Positions 17,293 through 25,409 of a stretch of 32,547 nucleotides of DNA are shown here, one piece after another. Numbering within the stretch: position 1 is the stretch's first letter; every line of letters begins with the position of its first letter. The notes under the pieces were generated by a model. It was not told the DNA's origin, searched no databases, and worked only from the letters and a program-made list of their open reading frames with translations. The position numbers and the translations under genes are program-made. Origin of the DNA: a virus; the IMG/VR virus record IMGVR_UViG_3300034374_006419, positions 1 to 32,547 of that record; one strand, written 5' to 3'.

Positions 17293-17721
17293 TTATCCGA
17301 TTTTTACGATGTTAAACAGTACAGTTACTTGAAGAGTACCATCAAAAGAAGCAATAGTAGCTCCAGGAGCAGAAATATCAATTCCTTTTCCAGCATATAC
17401 TTCAGCAGAAGCACTTAGTTGTACACCATTAGATGCAGTATAAGTAGCAGCAGTAGCTCCAGTAGCAAGTACAAGATTAGAATTAGTATCAGCACCTACA
17501 GCATCCAAAGCAATAAGAGGAGTAGTATCACCTGTATACACCAAGGCAATAGGGTCATTAGCACATGAACCTACAGCAGTACCAGAGGTTTTAGCTACAA
17601 TTAGGTTTTGTGGAATCAAAGCATATCCAGATTGAGGTGCTGGAACTACATTGATGGGGGTACTGCCAAGTGCATTTACTTGAGCAGCAGTTAGAGTTAC
17701 AGTTCTTGCAAAAGTTTTCAT
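17293..17721 (-). CDS. Putative head decoration-like protein, 142 aa
   Basis: A small, almost charge-free protein (Ala, Thr, Val, Gly, Ser). It opens with TVTLTAAQVNALGSTPINVV then PAPQSGYALIPQNL, a start I associate with small phage surface proteins of jelly-roll type that bind capsids or fibres. Predicted all-beta; two cysteines at most. It sits 55 bases after the 262-residue gene, the widest gap inside this module apart from the capsid/scaffold borders, and pairs with the 428-residue gene. Decoration function is inferred. Confidence 0.6.
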   Translation of the reverse strand: MKTFARTVTLTAAQVNALGSTPINVVPAPQSGYALIPQNLIVAKTSGTAVGSCANDPIALVYTGDTTPLIALDAVGADTNSNLVLATGATAATYTASNGVQLSASAEVYAGKGIDISAPGATIASFDGTLQVTVLFNIVKIG

Positions 17722-17776
17722 TGCGTTTTATTTATTTATTTGATTTGTGGGTATATACGTTTGTTTTTTAAAAAAG

Positions 17777-18565
17777 TTATTCTACCTTATCAGAACTTAG
17801 TTGTAAATCTTGAGAAGGCTGAGATAAAGCTTCTTTAAGCATCTTAACTGCTACAGTTACAATAGGTCTATGAGTAGATTCATCTAATTCACAGTTTTGC
17901 ATGTTGACAGGAGTTACAAAATTATTTAAATCTACTTTTATAGGCTTAGGTACTCTAAGGTATCTAAGGTTATATTGAGTAACATTAAAAGTACCATCTG
18001 TAATAAGTTCATGTCTTTTTCCTGTTCTATTAGTTATAAACTCATACCCATTGGAAGCTGTAGTAGTTTGAGAATTATATCCAGTATTAGCTCTAGTGTA
18101 AGACACTCTCCATACTATACCTTCTGAGCCATTAAAGTAAGGCTTTTTAAAAGGATTGGTTTTGCTTCTATTGAAGTCATTATGAGAAATTACAAATACT
18201 GGTAAATCTGCATCTTGATTAGTAACACAATCTTTAAGATTAATAATACATCTTTCCCAGACTGTATACATAAAATCTAAAGGTAACTCAGCAAAAGCAC
18301 CATTAGGCAAATTTTCAGTATTTGTAGTAAAAGCAGAAATAGATGCAGAGGCTAACAAAGGCGACAGCCCCTGCATTCTAATTTCTGTTTCTTCTAAACC
18401 CTCCTTTTTGAGATTCAATATTGAAGATATTCTAGTATGAACAAAATGATTCTGGGCATTAGTTAATATAATATTAGCTTGTCCTTCCTGAATACCAGGA
18501 GCACCAGCAGAGTTAAGTTTTTCATACTCAACTAAAACTAATTGCCACATTTCATTTGCTGTCAT
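17777..18565 (-). CDS. Adaptor or head-completion-like virion protein, 262 aa
   Basis: An N-terminal helical region (MTANEMWQLVLVEYEKLNSA, then QANIILTNAQNHFVHTRI) is followed by a beta-rich middle with LPLDFMYTVWERC and a C-terminal part with YNLRYLRVPKPIKVDL and a closing helix. This pattern (helices, L-P-x-D-F, K-Y-L-K-x-P-K-P, terminal helix) recurs in crAss-like and other Bacteroidota phage proteins proposed to connect portal and tail, in analogy with T7 gp11-like adaptors. The start overlaps the upstream stop by one base (TAATG). The assignment is from recalled pattern and context. Confidence 0.55.
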   Translation of the reverse strand: MTANEMWQLVLVEYEKLNSAGAPGIQEGQANIILTNAQNHFVHTRISSILNLKKEGLEETEIRMQGLSPLLASASISAFTTNTENLPNGAFAELPLDFMYTVWERCIINLKDCVTNQDADLPVFVISHNDFNRSKTNPFKKPYFNGSEGIVWRVSYTRANTGYNSQTTTASNGYEFITNRTGKRHELITDGTFNVTQYNLRYLRVPKPIKVDLNNFVTPVNMQNCELDESTHRPIVTVAVKMLKEALSQPSQDLQLSSDKVE

Positions 18566-19509
18566 TACAATACAGAGTTAGCTACTTGATATTCTAGTTT
18601 TTTGCGGAACTCTACTTTTTCAGCATTGTTAATCAAGGAAATAACATCACCTAATCCACCTAGAGGCTCATCTCCCATTGAGGAGTATTTGTTACCTACT
18701 TTTTTAAGTGCTCCAGCTCTCACAGCTTTAAAGATGAGAATCTTATCTTCTCTATTTTCATCTTTAATGTTTTCTAAGAAAAGCTTGGGATTAGTTTCTG
18801 CTACTTCATACACTAGATTAAACAGTACTTCAGTAGAGGCAGTTTTGGAAAGAACATTGTTTGGGTCTTTAACAATAAGGAACTCCATTAGAGCATCTCT
18901 ATTGTCTTTCATTTTATTAAACTCTTCAATAGCCTTAAGACGAAGGTTAATTTCTTCTTTCTTACGGTCTACAGATACTTTTTCATCAACTAAAGCAAAC
19001 CAGTAGCTAGGTTTAGAATTTCTCTCTTCCCAAGAAGGAGCAATATACCTGTCATTGGTTTTAAGGACTCTCCATTCAATATTTTGCCAAACATTTGACA
19101 AATCTAAGGTAGTACCCTCTTTAGATAGTTTAACTGAAAAAGGCTTTTTTCCTTTGTTATTAGGCCCTTCTGAAACCCAACCAGACCAAAAGTTTTTAGT
19201 CTCCTTAGTAAAAGACAAGTCATAACCTGTAATTCTATTAAAGAACTCTAACTCAGTCATAGGTTCATCAGGGAATTGGGGAGTAATTACTTTTTGTATG
19301 TTATCAAAAATAGGTAAAAACTCTCCAGTAGTTTTGTCTCTTTTTAATTCTAGAGACCTAGACATTCCTTCGATAATAAAACCTTCAGGAAGCTGTTCCA
19401 CTTGTTGATTAACAAATGTTCTTGTTTCTACAGGTACTACACGTACAGTACGCTGTCTTAGAAAATCCTTATTTGGATATTCACTCTTTTTTTCTGTAGT
19501 TCTGGGCAT
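18565..19509 (-). CDS. Conserved-position structural protein after capsid gene, 314 aa
   Basis: I do not recognise a family. It is charged and hydrophilic with an N-terminal disordered stretch (PRTTEKKSEYPNKDFLRQRT), a middle part with Trp-rich strands (NFWSGWVSEG, NVWQNIEWRVL), and a helical C-terminal half with repeated Lys/Glu (residues 175-314). It follows the capsid gene across a 71-base gap containing a hairpin, and is coupled to the next gene by TAATG. A connector, internal capsid or assembly role is plausible. Confidence 0.68.
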   Translation of the reverse strand: MPRTTEKKSEYPNKDFLRQRTVRVVPVETRTFVNQQVEQLPEGFIIEGMSRSLELKRDKTTGEFLPIFDNIQKVITPQFPDEPMTELEFFNRITGYDLSFTKETKNFWSGWVSEGPNNKGKKPFSVKLSKEGTTLDLSNVWQNIEWRVLKTNDRYIAPSWEERNSKPSYWFALVDEKVSVDRKKEEINLRLKAIEEFNKMKDNRDALMEFLIVKDPNNVLSKTASTEVLFNLVYEVAETNPKLFLENIKDENREDKILIFKAVRAGALKKVGNKYSSMGDEPLGGLGDVISLINNAEKVEFRKKLEYQVANSVL

Positions 19510-19540
19510 AGCAATTTATTTAAGTTAAATATGCTTGCAA

Positions 19541-19562
19541 AAGTGGGGATTTCTCCCCACTT
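19541..19562 (-). terminator. GAAA-tetraloop hairpin after capsid gene (attenuator or stabiliser)
   Basis: Leftward RNA forms a perfect 9-bp stem, AAGUGGGGA with UCCCCACUU, closed by a GAAA tetraloop. Only two U follow before GCAAGC, so termination is likely partial. It would lower expression of downstream genes or protect the 3' end of the capsid message. Confidence 0.65.
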
Positions 19563-19580
19563 AAGCAAACAAACAACAGA

Positions 19581-21113
19581 TTAGATGTTATAAGGCATCC
19601 ACACAAGTTTAGTTGGGTCTTCAACAACACAACCAGTCCATTCCATACCATGTACTTCATAAGCATCTACAGGGCTAGTAGTCATAGCAGAACCTGCATT
19701 TACTTTGCTAGTATATGGAGAGAAGGGGTCACGCATACCAGGAATATATTTAAATACTCCATTTTCAAGACCTTTAACAGTAAGACGATGAATACCAGGG
19801 TCACCCAAGAACTCACCATTAGCCATTTTATGTCCACCACGGATTAACATGTGACGAGAAGCATTAAGACCATATCCAGATGGATGTTTTTCTTTGTAAC
19901 GCTCTACATCATCAAAGAAAGGTCTGTGCTTAACCATAATGTTAACACCATTGTAAGACTTAAACTGGGTGTAAACACCTTGATAAGTCAAACCTTGGCT
20001 TCCCATGTCTCCATTTTTCTGTACTCTTTCAGTAACAAAGTTAGGAGTATATTGAGTGGAACGGTTTTCAATCCATTCAGAAATGTCTCTCTTACCATAA
20101 GCACCAGTCTCAATAACTACATAGTACTCATCTTGCATTTTGTAAGCCAAGCCCATTTCAATGGTCATGTCTACAATTTTATCAAGGTTAAGAGTAGAAT
20201 AAGGGTGGATATTGGTGTTAGCAATTTGCTTAAACATACCAGCAAAAGTCTGGATAGTACAGCCATTACGGTCATCAATACCATAGTAAATCTCATTCTG
20301 AGTGTAGTTCTTATGAGAGAACAAGAAAGCTCTAGCTTGTTGCTTCTTAAATTGGTAAAGAGCTACCATATCATAGAAGTTAACAAAAGCACCAGTGTAA
20401 GGCTTAGGATTCTTAGGGTCAGTGGGGTCAGGGAATCCAAAAGCAAGAGGTACGTTTTTACCTTCAGCAATCATGTTACCATCTACTTTGTACATCATAC
20501 GTTGTAGGGCAGCACGAGCTTTAAGTTCCATAAAGGTAGTAAAGTGGGCTTGAGTACCACTCATAGAACGCTCACCAGATTGGAAGTTAGTTTCCTTAGA
20601 CCAACGAGTACCAATGCTCAATTCACTAGAAGGAACAGAACGATTAGAAGGGTCGTCAGTAATAAGCACTACTTCATACTTCCAACGATTAGGAGCTTCT
20701 TCTTCTACACTCTTAATTTGAATGTAGTAATCATCAGGATTGTGTCCTACAATTACATCATTAATATCGAAGAAACGCTCTCCAAAAATCATAAACCAAC
20801 GAGCTTGGTTAATACCTACAGAAGCAGGTTTAGAACCAGTGGTGTCATACCAGTCAAGAAGCTGGACAGTTTTATTGTTGTTACCAGCTACTCTCCAATG
20901 ATAAAACTTATTTTCAGTGTCGAGAACCTTAGTAGGAAACTCGTTCATAAAGTTTACATAATCATCAGAAGGTAGAGTTTGGAAAATTCTACGATACATA
21001 TCAGAAGCCAATTGAGGCTCAATCATGCCTAGCTCTCCCAAGTGGGGAACTTTAAGAGGTCCATTAAATGTTTTAGGACCATACCTTGCGACTAGCGGAA
21101 ATAATTCAGTCAT
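19581..21113 (-). CDS. Major capsid protein, 510 aa
   Basis: Length, position (after portal and an acidic scaffold-like gene) and composition match the HK97-fold major capsid protein of crAss-like phages. The N-terminus ELFPLVARYGPKTFNGPLKV is a segment I associate with that group. Visible stretches include an early PSDDYVNFMNEFPTKVLD helix region, a central KARAALQRMMYKVDGNMI helix that could be the long spine helix, and a C-terminal MRDPFSPYTS segment. Codons are noticeably less AT-biased than in most neighbours, consistent with very high expression. A strong hairpin follows the stop, and a 24-base spacer separates it from the scaffold gene. No protease gene is visible nearby. Confidence 0.85.
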   Translation of the reverse strand: MTELFPLVARYGPKTFNGPLKVPHLGELGMIEPQLASDMYRRIFQTLPSDDYVNFMNEFPTKVLDTENKFYHWRVAGNNNKTVQLLDWYDTTGSKPASVGINQARWFMIFGERFFDINDVIVGHNPDDYYIQIKSVEEEAPNRWKYEVVLITDDPSNRSVPSSELSIGTRWSKETNFQSGERSMSGTQAHFTTFMELKARAALQRMMYKVDGNMIAEGKNVPLAFGFPDPTDPKNPKPYTGAFVNFYDMVALYQFKKQQARAFLFSHKNYTQNEIYYGIDDRNGCTIQTFAGMFKQIANTNIHPYSTLNLDKIVDMTIEMGLAYKMQDEYYVVIETGAYGKRDISEWIENRSTQYTPNFVTERVQKNGDMGSQGLTYQGVYTQFKSYNGVNIMVKHRPFFDDVERYKEKHPSGYGLNASRHMLIRGGHKMANGEFLGDPGIHRLTVKGLENGVFKYIPGMRDPFSPYTSKVNAGSAMTTSPVDAYEVHGMEWTGCVVEDPTKLVWMPYNI

Positions 21114-21137
21114 TGTTTTAGTGTTTAATTATTGGTT

Positions 21138-22382
21138 TTAATCTTGAGAACTTGCGTATTTTTTAGAAAGGGTTGCCCATTTTTTAAGGTGGTCTTCTTT
21201 TTCTTCATCAAACTCAATTGAATCTGAAGAACTATAACCACTTGTTTTTCTCCTAATGTTATCATTTTGAACTGCTTTTTCCAGTTGCTTAATTGCTTCA
21301 TTTTTTCCTAAACTGGAAATAGCTGAAAAATCAGGAACAAAATCTTTTTTACGGGCATCATATTTGAAAAGACCCATAGTATGATACAACCTAAGTAAGG
21401 CATCAAACTTGTTAGGGTCTACTTCTCTGGTAGCTAGAATAGGATTAACTTTTTTGCCATCTTGAGTTTGTACTAAAGAATACTCCTTCATCCAGTTATC
21501 TTTCATTTTTTTAGTGAGCTTAATTCCTCCAATTTCTTCAGTAGAATTAAGGTACTCTTGCAACTCTTCAGCTTGCCTAGCATAAAACTCTCTAGTTTGC
21601 TGCTCTTGGTGAGCAAGCTTTTGTTTTTCGTAGTCTTCTGCCTTTTGCAAGAGTTCATTAAACTCAGGAATAATTTCTAAAGCATCATCTACTAAGCTTC
21701 CTACCTCTTCTTTTTTATCTACTTCTTTCTTAATTCTTTCTTCAGAAAAAGCAGTAGTATGTCTTAGGTATTCAGCATACAGATTTTTAGCTTTGTTAGG
21801 GTCTTCAATAAGAGCATCCTCTGTAATATTTTCAGAGAGCTTATAGCCTTTTATAATAGAAGAAGCTGCTTCTTCAGACAAGCCACTTTCCATTAAGTCT
21901 ACAAACTTCTGTTGTAGAGGAGTTAGGTTATTTTGAATATAATCTTCAGCTAACTGCTCTGCATTTTTGGTAGCGTAAGTATCAAGGTACTCTAGGAAAG
22001 CTTCTGGAGTATCTTCAAACTCCTCTTCATTAAAGTCTTCAAAACCTCCTGTTTTTTCTTGCATAGCTTTAATAATAGCTGCATACTTTTTAGCAGAAGA
22101 TTTGGGAGAACTATCAGAGGTTTCTTTAGGTTTGTCTGTTGATGATTCTGTAGATGCAGTTGAAGAACTATTCTCATCTGTAGAATTATCTAAATCAGTA
22201 ATAGGTACTAAACCACTTTTATCTCCTTCAGTGTCGTTAGAAGAAGTATCAGCAGTTTTATTATTATCATCAGCGTTATTATCAGTATTAGTAGGTTCAG
22301 TACTACTACTGTTTTCAGCTTCCGATAAGCTCATTAGAGGTTGTTCCTCTACTTGCAAAGAATTTAAAAAATCTAGTGCCAT
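21138..22382 (-). CDS. Scaffold-like acidic coiled-coil protein, 414 aa
   Basis: Residues 20-90 are low-complexity, very acidic and Ser/Thr/Asn-rich (disordered). Residues 100-330 are helical and charged, with coiled-coil potential around 215-275 (EDYEKQKLAHQEQQTREFYA). The C-terminus has SSSDSIEFDEEKEDHLKKWA. Acidic helical proteins directly upstream of a capsid gene are usually internal scaffolds that guide procapsid assembly and are then removed. It is the first gene after a 111-base non-coding gap with a promoter-like motif, so scaffold and capsid may form their own transcription unit. Confidence 0.72.
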   Translation of the reverse strand: MALDFLNSLQVEEQPLMSLSEAENSSSTEPTNTDNNADDNNKTADTSSNDTEGDKSGLVPITDLDNSTDENSSSTASTESSTDKPKETSDSSPKSSAKKYAAIIKAMQEKTGGFEDFNEEEFEDTPEAFLEYLDTYATKNAEQLAEDYIQNNLTPLQQKFVDLMESGLSEEAASSIIKGYKLSENITEDALIEDPNKAKNLYAEYLRHTTAFSEERIKKEVDKKEEVGSLVDDALEIIPEFNELLQKAEDYEKQKLAHQEQQTREFYARQAEELQEYLNSTEEIGGIKLTKKMKDNWMKEYSLVQTQDGKKVNPILATREVDPNKFDALLRLYHTMGLFKYDARKKDFVPDFSAISSLGKNEAIKQLEKAVQNDNIRRKTSGYSSSDSIEFDEEKEDHLKKWATLSKKYASSQD

Positions 22383-22395
22383 AATCTAAGTTGTT

Positions 22396-22415
22396 GTTTT
22401 ATACTACGAAATTAT
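22396..22415 (-). promoter_or_regulatory. Candidate promoter ahead of scaffold and capsid genes
   Basis: Read leftward the region is ATAATTTCGTAGTATAAAAC. TAATTTCG is one mismatch from the Bacteroidota -7 element TAnnTTTG, and CGTAGTATAAAAC is nearly repeated at 30792-30804 and, with one change, on the other strand at 30951-30962. It lies 14 bases ahead of the scaffold ATG in the only gap over 100 bases within the leftward structural genes. Confidence 0.42.
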
Positions 22416-22493
22416 ATAAAAGTTACATTTTTAAGTGCTACTTGTTTCTATTGTGTGGAAAGTATATAGCAATTATATATAACTTATATACGG

Positions 22494-22886
22494 TTATGAT
22501 AGGTTTTTAAGTTTATATAGTGTAGACTGGATTAAAGTTTTTACCTCATCTACTTGATTTAGTAGGGCTGAATCTGTAAAAATCTTTTTATTCTCATCTA
22601 TATATTTGAGAAGTTCTTGTAAGTGGCTTACAGCATTTTGATTAGAAGATGCAGGAATTTCAAGTTTAATAAGTCCATGTAAACCTTGGTAAGCTTCTAC
22701 AAATGAATCTATAAAATCTAAGAGAGAATCATAGTAGGAGTTTAAAGCTTTGTGTTCTGCATAGCTAGTTGTAGCTAAGTGAGCTAAGTGAGTAATATCT
22801 CTAGATTGAAATAACTTAGCTATAAACTTCTCAGGAGAAGCTTTTGAAAACTTTACATTTTGTAACTCTTTTATAATATCTTCCAT
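22494..22886 (-). CDS. Helical protein between portal and scaffold, unknown, 130 aa
   Basis: I do not recognise this protein. It is almost entirely helical (for example EDIIKELQNVKFSKASPEKF at the start and EVKTLIQSTLYKLKNLS at the end), without cysteine or membrane segments. A gene of this kind often lies between portal and scaffold in crAss-like phages, and an assembly or portal-associated role is possible. It starts at ATG 22886, 5 bases after the portal stop. Confidence 0.68.
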   Translation of the reverse strand: MEDIIKELQNVKFSKASPEKFIAKLFQSRDITHLAHLATTSYAEHKALNSYYDSLLDFIDSFVEAYQGLHGLIKLEIPASSNQNAVSHLQELLKYIDENKKIFTDSALLNQVDEVKTLIQSTLYKLKNLS

Positions 22887-22891
22887 TGTAA

Positions 22892-25408
22892 TTATTTTTT
22901 AATTGATTTCTTTTCTCCAGCTACAGGATTTTTAAGTTTTATTTTTTCTACTTCTTTTGCAGTATCAGATTTTAGTTTCTCAATGCGTTCTTGAGTTCTT
23001 AGTTTTTCCTTTTCTACATTTATTTTTTCTCTTTCTATAGCTGCTTTAGTAGAAAGTTCTAGTTTCTTATCTGCTTCTTTAGCAGATATTTCTCTATCTT
23101 TTTGGTAAAGCTTTTCTAGTTCTATAGGGTCAGGAATACCATCATTATCTAAATCCATGTTTTCCTTTCTACTATATGTTTGTATGGTAGCTATTTGAAG
23201 TCTTGTAGCATTTTCAGAATCTATCTTATACTTTTCAAGTTCTAGTTTCTGTCTCTCTATATTAAGTTTTTCCATCTGTAGCTGAGTCTCAGCTTGGACT
23301 TCTTCTTTCTTAGCTGCTAAAACTCTTTCCTCACTTTGTTGCTGCATTTGCAGCATTTCTTCTCTTCTACGTTTTAGAGTTCTAGCAGCATCTTGAACGC
23401 TTTCTGTTTTGACTAAGTTAATCAAGTCTGCTGCATCAGCAGTACCAGCAGCAATAGCTTGTTGGAAATTAGACTCTAGCATCTGTAGCAATCTTGCATC
23501 TTCAGAAGACCTAGATACTTGCAAGTCAAAGTCAGCTAATAGTATTGCTGAAATTTCTTCATCTGTAATAACTTCTTTAGAAAAGTCATCCATTAAGTAA
23601 GCTAATCTCTTAGGGTTCTTTTTTAGAATGCTAATACCTATATCTAGTATTCTTCTAAGACATCTCTCTTTGAAAAACTCGTTTTTAGCAAACCACCTTT
23701 CTGTAGTTAAGGCAGATTGGCTTACAGACCTTTCTACATTTCCTACTAATTCTGTAGAACTAATGGCTCCCTGTCTTTGCTGAGTTACTCCAGATACTAT
23801 GTCCATAGTTTGAACAATATTATTCAGTACATTATTAAGCACTTGTATAGGGCCACTTTGATTAGCAGACAGTCTATTAGGAGTAATAGTATTAAATGTG
23901 CCAGCAGACTGCATACCTTTAGGAGTCATTACATCTGCTGTAGGGTCCATAGGCATAAATGCAGTAGAGGTTACATAGTTCAAAAACTCATGTAAAGTCA
24001 TATTATCTGGTATCATACTAGTTGGAAACTGTACAATATCAGGTAACATTAGATTGACTAGTATCTGTCTTTTATAGTCAAATATGTTGTATAAGTAATC
24101 ATAAGGTTTTATAATATCCATCAAAGACTGGGCTCTAGAGGAATTTGTATTATAAAACTGAATTACTACAGGAGGTGGCTGTCTTGAAATATTATCTAAA
24201 GAATTAGATAAATAAGGTATAGGTTGAGCTTTTAAATATATGTTAGCTCCAATCTTATAACCTCTCCACCATTCATTAATCCATTCTATTTTATGAACTT
24301 CTTCTCCTATTGATGCATCAGGCTTATACTTTTGGTGTTCATACCTTAAGTTTTCTACTCCATTTTCATCAAGACTCTTAATAACCAGTACTTTCCTTTT
24401 AGACCTCCAGATACAATGCATCAGTCTAATGTTACCTCTTGCATCAAAGTAACTTGAAAACATAGGTAGGTCTAAATCCCCTAGAGGCATTACTTCTTGA
24501 ACTCTAGCAGTAGCAGAATCTGTAGGAATAGCTAATTCTCCTACATGACCATACATAGGATAAGTAAAATAAGGCTGAGGCCCTGAGTTATAACCTCTAT
24601 AATCTTCTAACTCTTTAATCTGTGCAGGAGTTAGCTCATCATGGAATAAATCTACTAAAGAAGATATAGTGTGATAGGTTACTTCTACTAAAGCCTCAAG
24701 ACCACTTTCATCAGTGGCATGCCCATTCATAATAGTAAATATTCTAGTAGGGTCACCTTTTCTTATAGAAATTTCTCCTCCTAGCTCTTCTATAAAGCAG
24801 TACTGCTCTGCTGCAATTAAAGCATCTTCAAAAGCTGCATCAAATACTCTGTCTTTGATATTGTAGTACTTATAAAGGTACTTAAGCAATTTATTAGCTC
24901 CTCTTTCTGCAATATCAAAGAAGGAAGAATTTGTGTACTCTTCTAATTCCTTTAATCTTCGTTCTGCTTTTTGAGGGTCATAATTAGGATTTTGAATCTG
25001 TTCTATAAAAAAGTTAATGTATTCTTTAGTCTTAAGCTCTTCTACTTCTCTAATACCTTCTTGGTCTACAGAACTTCTAATAACTCTAAAGTCAAATTTT
25101 CTTTTTATATGCTCACCTACCAATAGGTCAATCTTAGAATTACCAATACCTTTATGTTCCATTCTAGCTGGAAAAGTTCCTAACCCTAATCCATAAGGGT
25201 CAACAACCTTTTCAACATCATTCATATTTAGAATGCCTCTTTTAAGGTTATAGTTAGTAACCTTATTGTAGTAAGAGTTTTTAATTTGCCTGTTTTCAAA
25301 AAGGACTAATCCTTCAAAAGCATCTATATTATCTTTCTGCCATTTAGTTTTAGCCTTCTCTGAATCAGATACCATCTGACTAGGAGCTACAAATACCCTA
25401 TTATACAT
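22892..25408 (-). CDS. Portal protein, 838 aa
   Basis: The portal forms the dodecameric ring through which DNA is packaged and ejected. This gene starts one base after the terminase stop, the standard order, and its length fits the large portals of crAss-like phages. The body (residues about 20-680) has MLPDIVQFPTSMIPDN and SGVTQQRQGAISSTELVGNV segments, the latter like the helix/loop near the portal stem. From about residue 690 to the end it is a long charged coiled coil rich in Glu, Lys and Gln. Near residues 750-765 this coil is interrupted by MDLDNDGIPDPIELEK, an EF-hand or thrombospondin-3-like calcium loop. The core assignment is strong by context. Confidence 0.85.
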   Translation of the reverse strand: MYNRVFVAPSQMVSDSEKAKTKWQKDNIDAFEGLVLFENRQIKNSYYNKVTNYNLKRGILNMNDVEKVVDPYGLGLGTFPARMEHKGIGNSKIDLLVGEHIKRKFDFRVIRSSVDQEGIREVEELKTKEYINFFIEQIQNPNYDPQKAERRLKELEEYTNSSFFDIAERGANKLLKYLYKYYNIKDRVFDAAFEDALIAAEQYCFIEELGGEISIRKGDPTRIFTIMNGHATDESGLEALVEVTYHTISSLVDLFHDELTPAQIKELEDYRGYNSGPQPYFTYPMYGHVGELAIPTDSATARVQEVMPLGDLDLPMFSSYFDARGNIRLMHCIWRSKRKVLVIKSLDENGVENLRYEHQKYKPDASIGEEVHKIEWINEWWRGYKIGANIYLKAQPIPYLSNSLDNISRQPPPVVIQFYNTNSSRAQSLMDIIKPYDYLYNIFDYKRQILVNLMLPDIVQFPTSMIPDNMTLHEFLNYVTSTAFMPMDPTADVMTPKGMQSAGTFNTITPNRLSANQSGPIQVLNNVLNNIVQTMDIVSGVTQQRQGAISSTELVGNVERSVSQSALTTERWFAKNEFFKERCLRRILDIGISILKKNPKRLAYLMDDFSKEVITDEEISAILLADFDLQVSRSSEDARLLQMLESNFQQAIAAGTADAADLINLVKTESVQDAARTLKRRREEMLQMQQQSEERVLAAKKEEVQAETQLQMEKLNIERQKLELEKYKIDSENATRLQIATIQTYSRKENMDLDNDGIPDPIELEKLYQKDREISAKEADKKLELSTKAAIEREKINVEKEKLRTQERIEKLKSDTAKEVEKIKLKNPVAGEKKSIKK

Positions 25409-25409
25409 A

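Noticed and set aside
17764-17775. TTTTTTAAAAAA palindrome between two virion genes
   Set aside because: The 12-base AT palindrome could form only a very weak hairpin; it is common in such AT-rich DNA and was not called as a terminator.
19851-20975. Long plus-strand frames (218 and 143 codons) opposite the capsid gene
   Set aside because: They are antisense to a well-supported capsid gene, have odd Ser/Ile/Val-rich composition with no domain, and arise from codon bias of the real gene.
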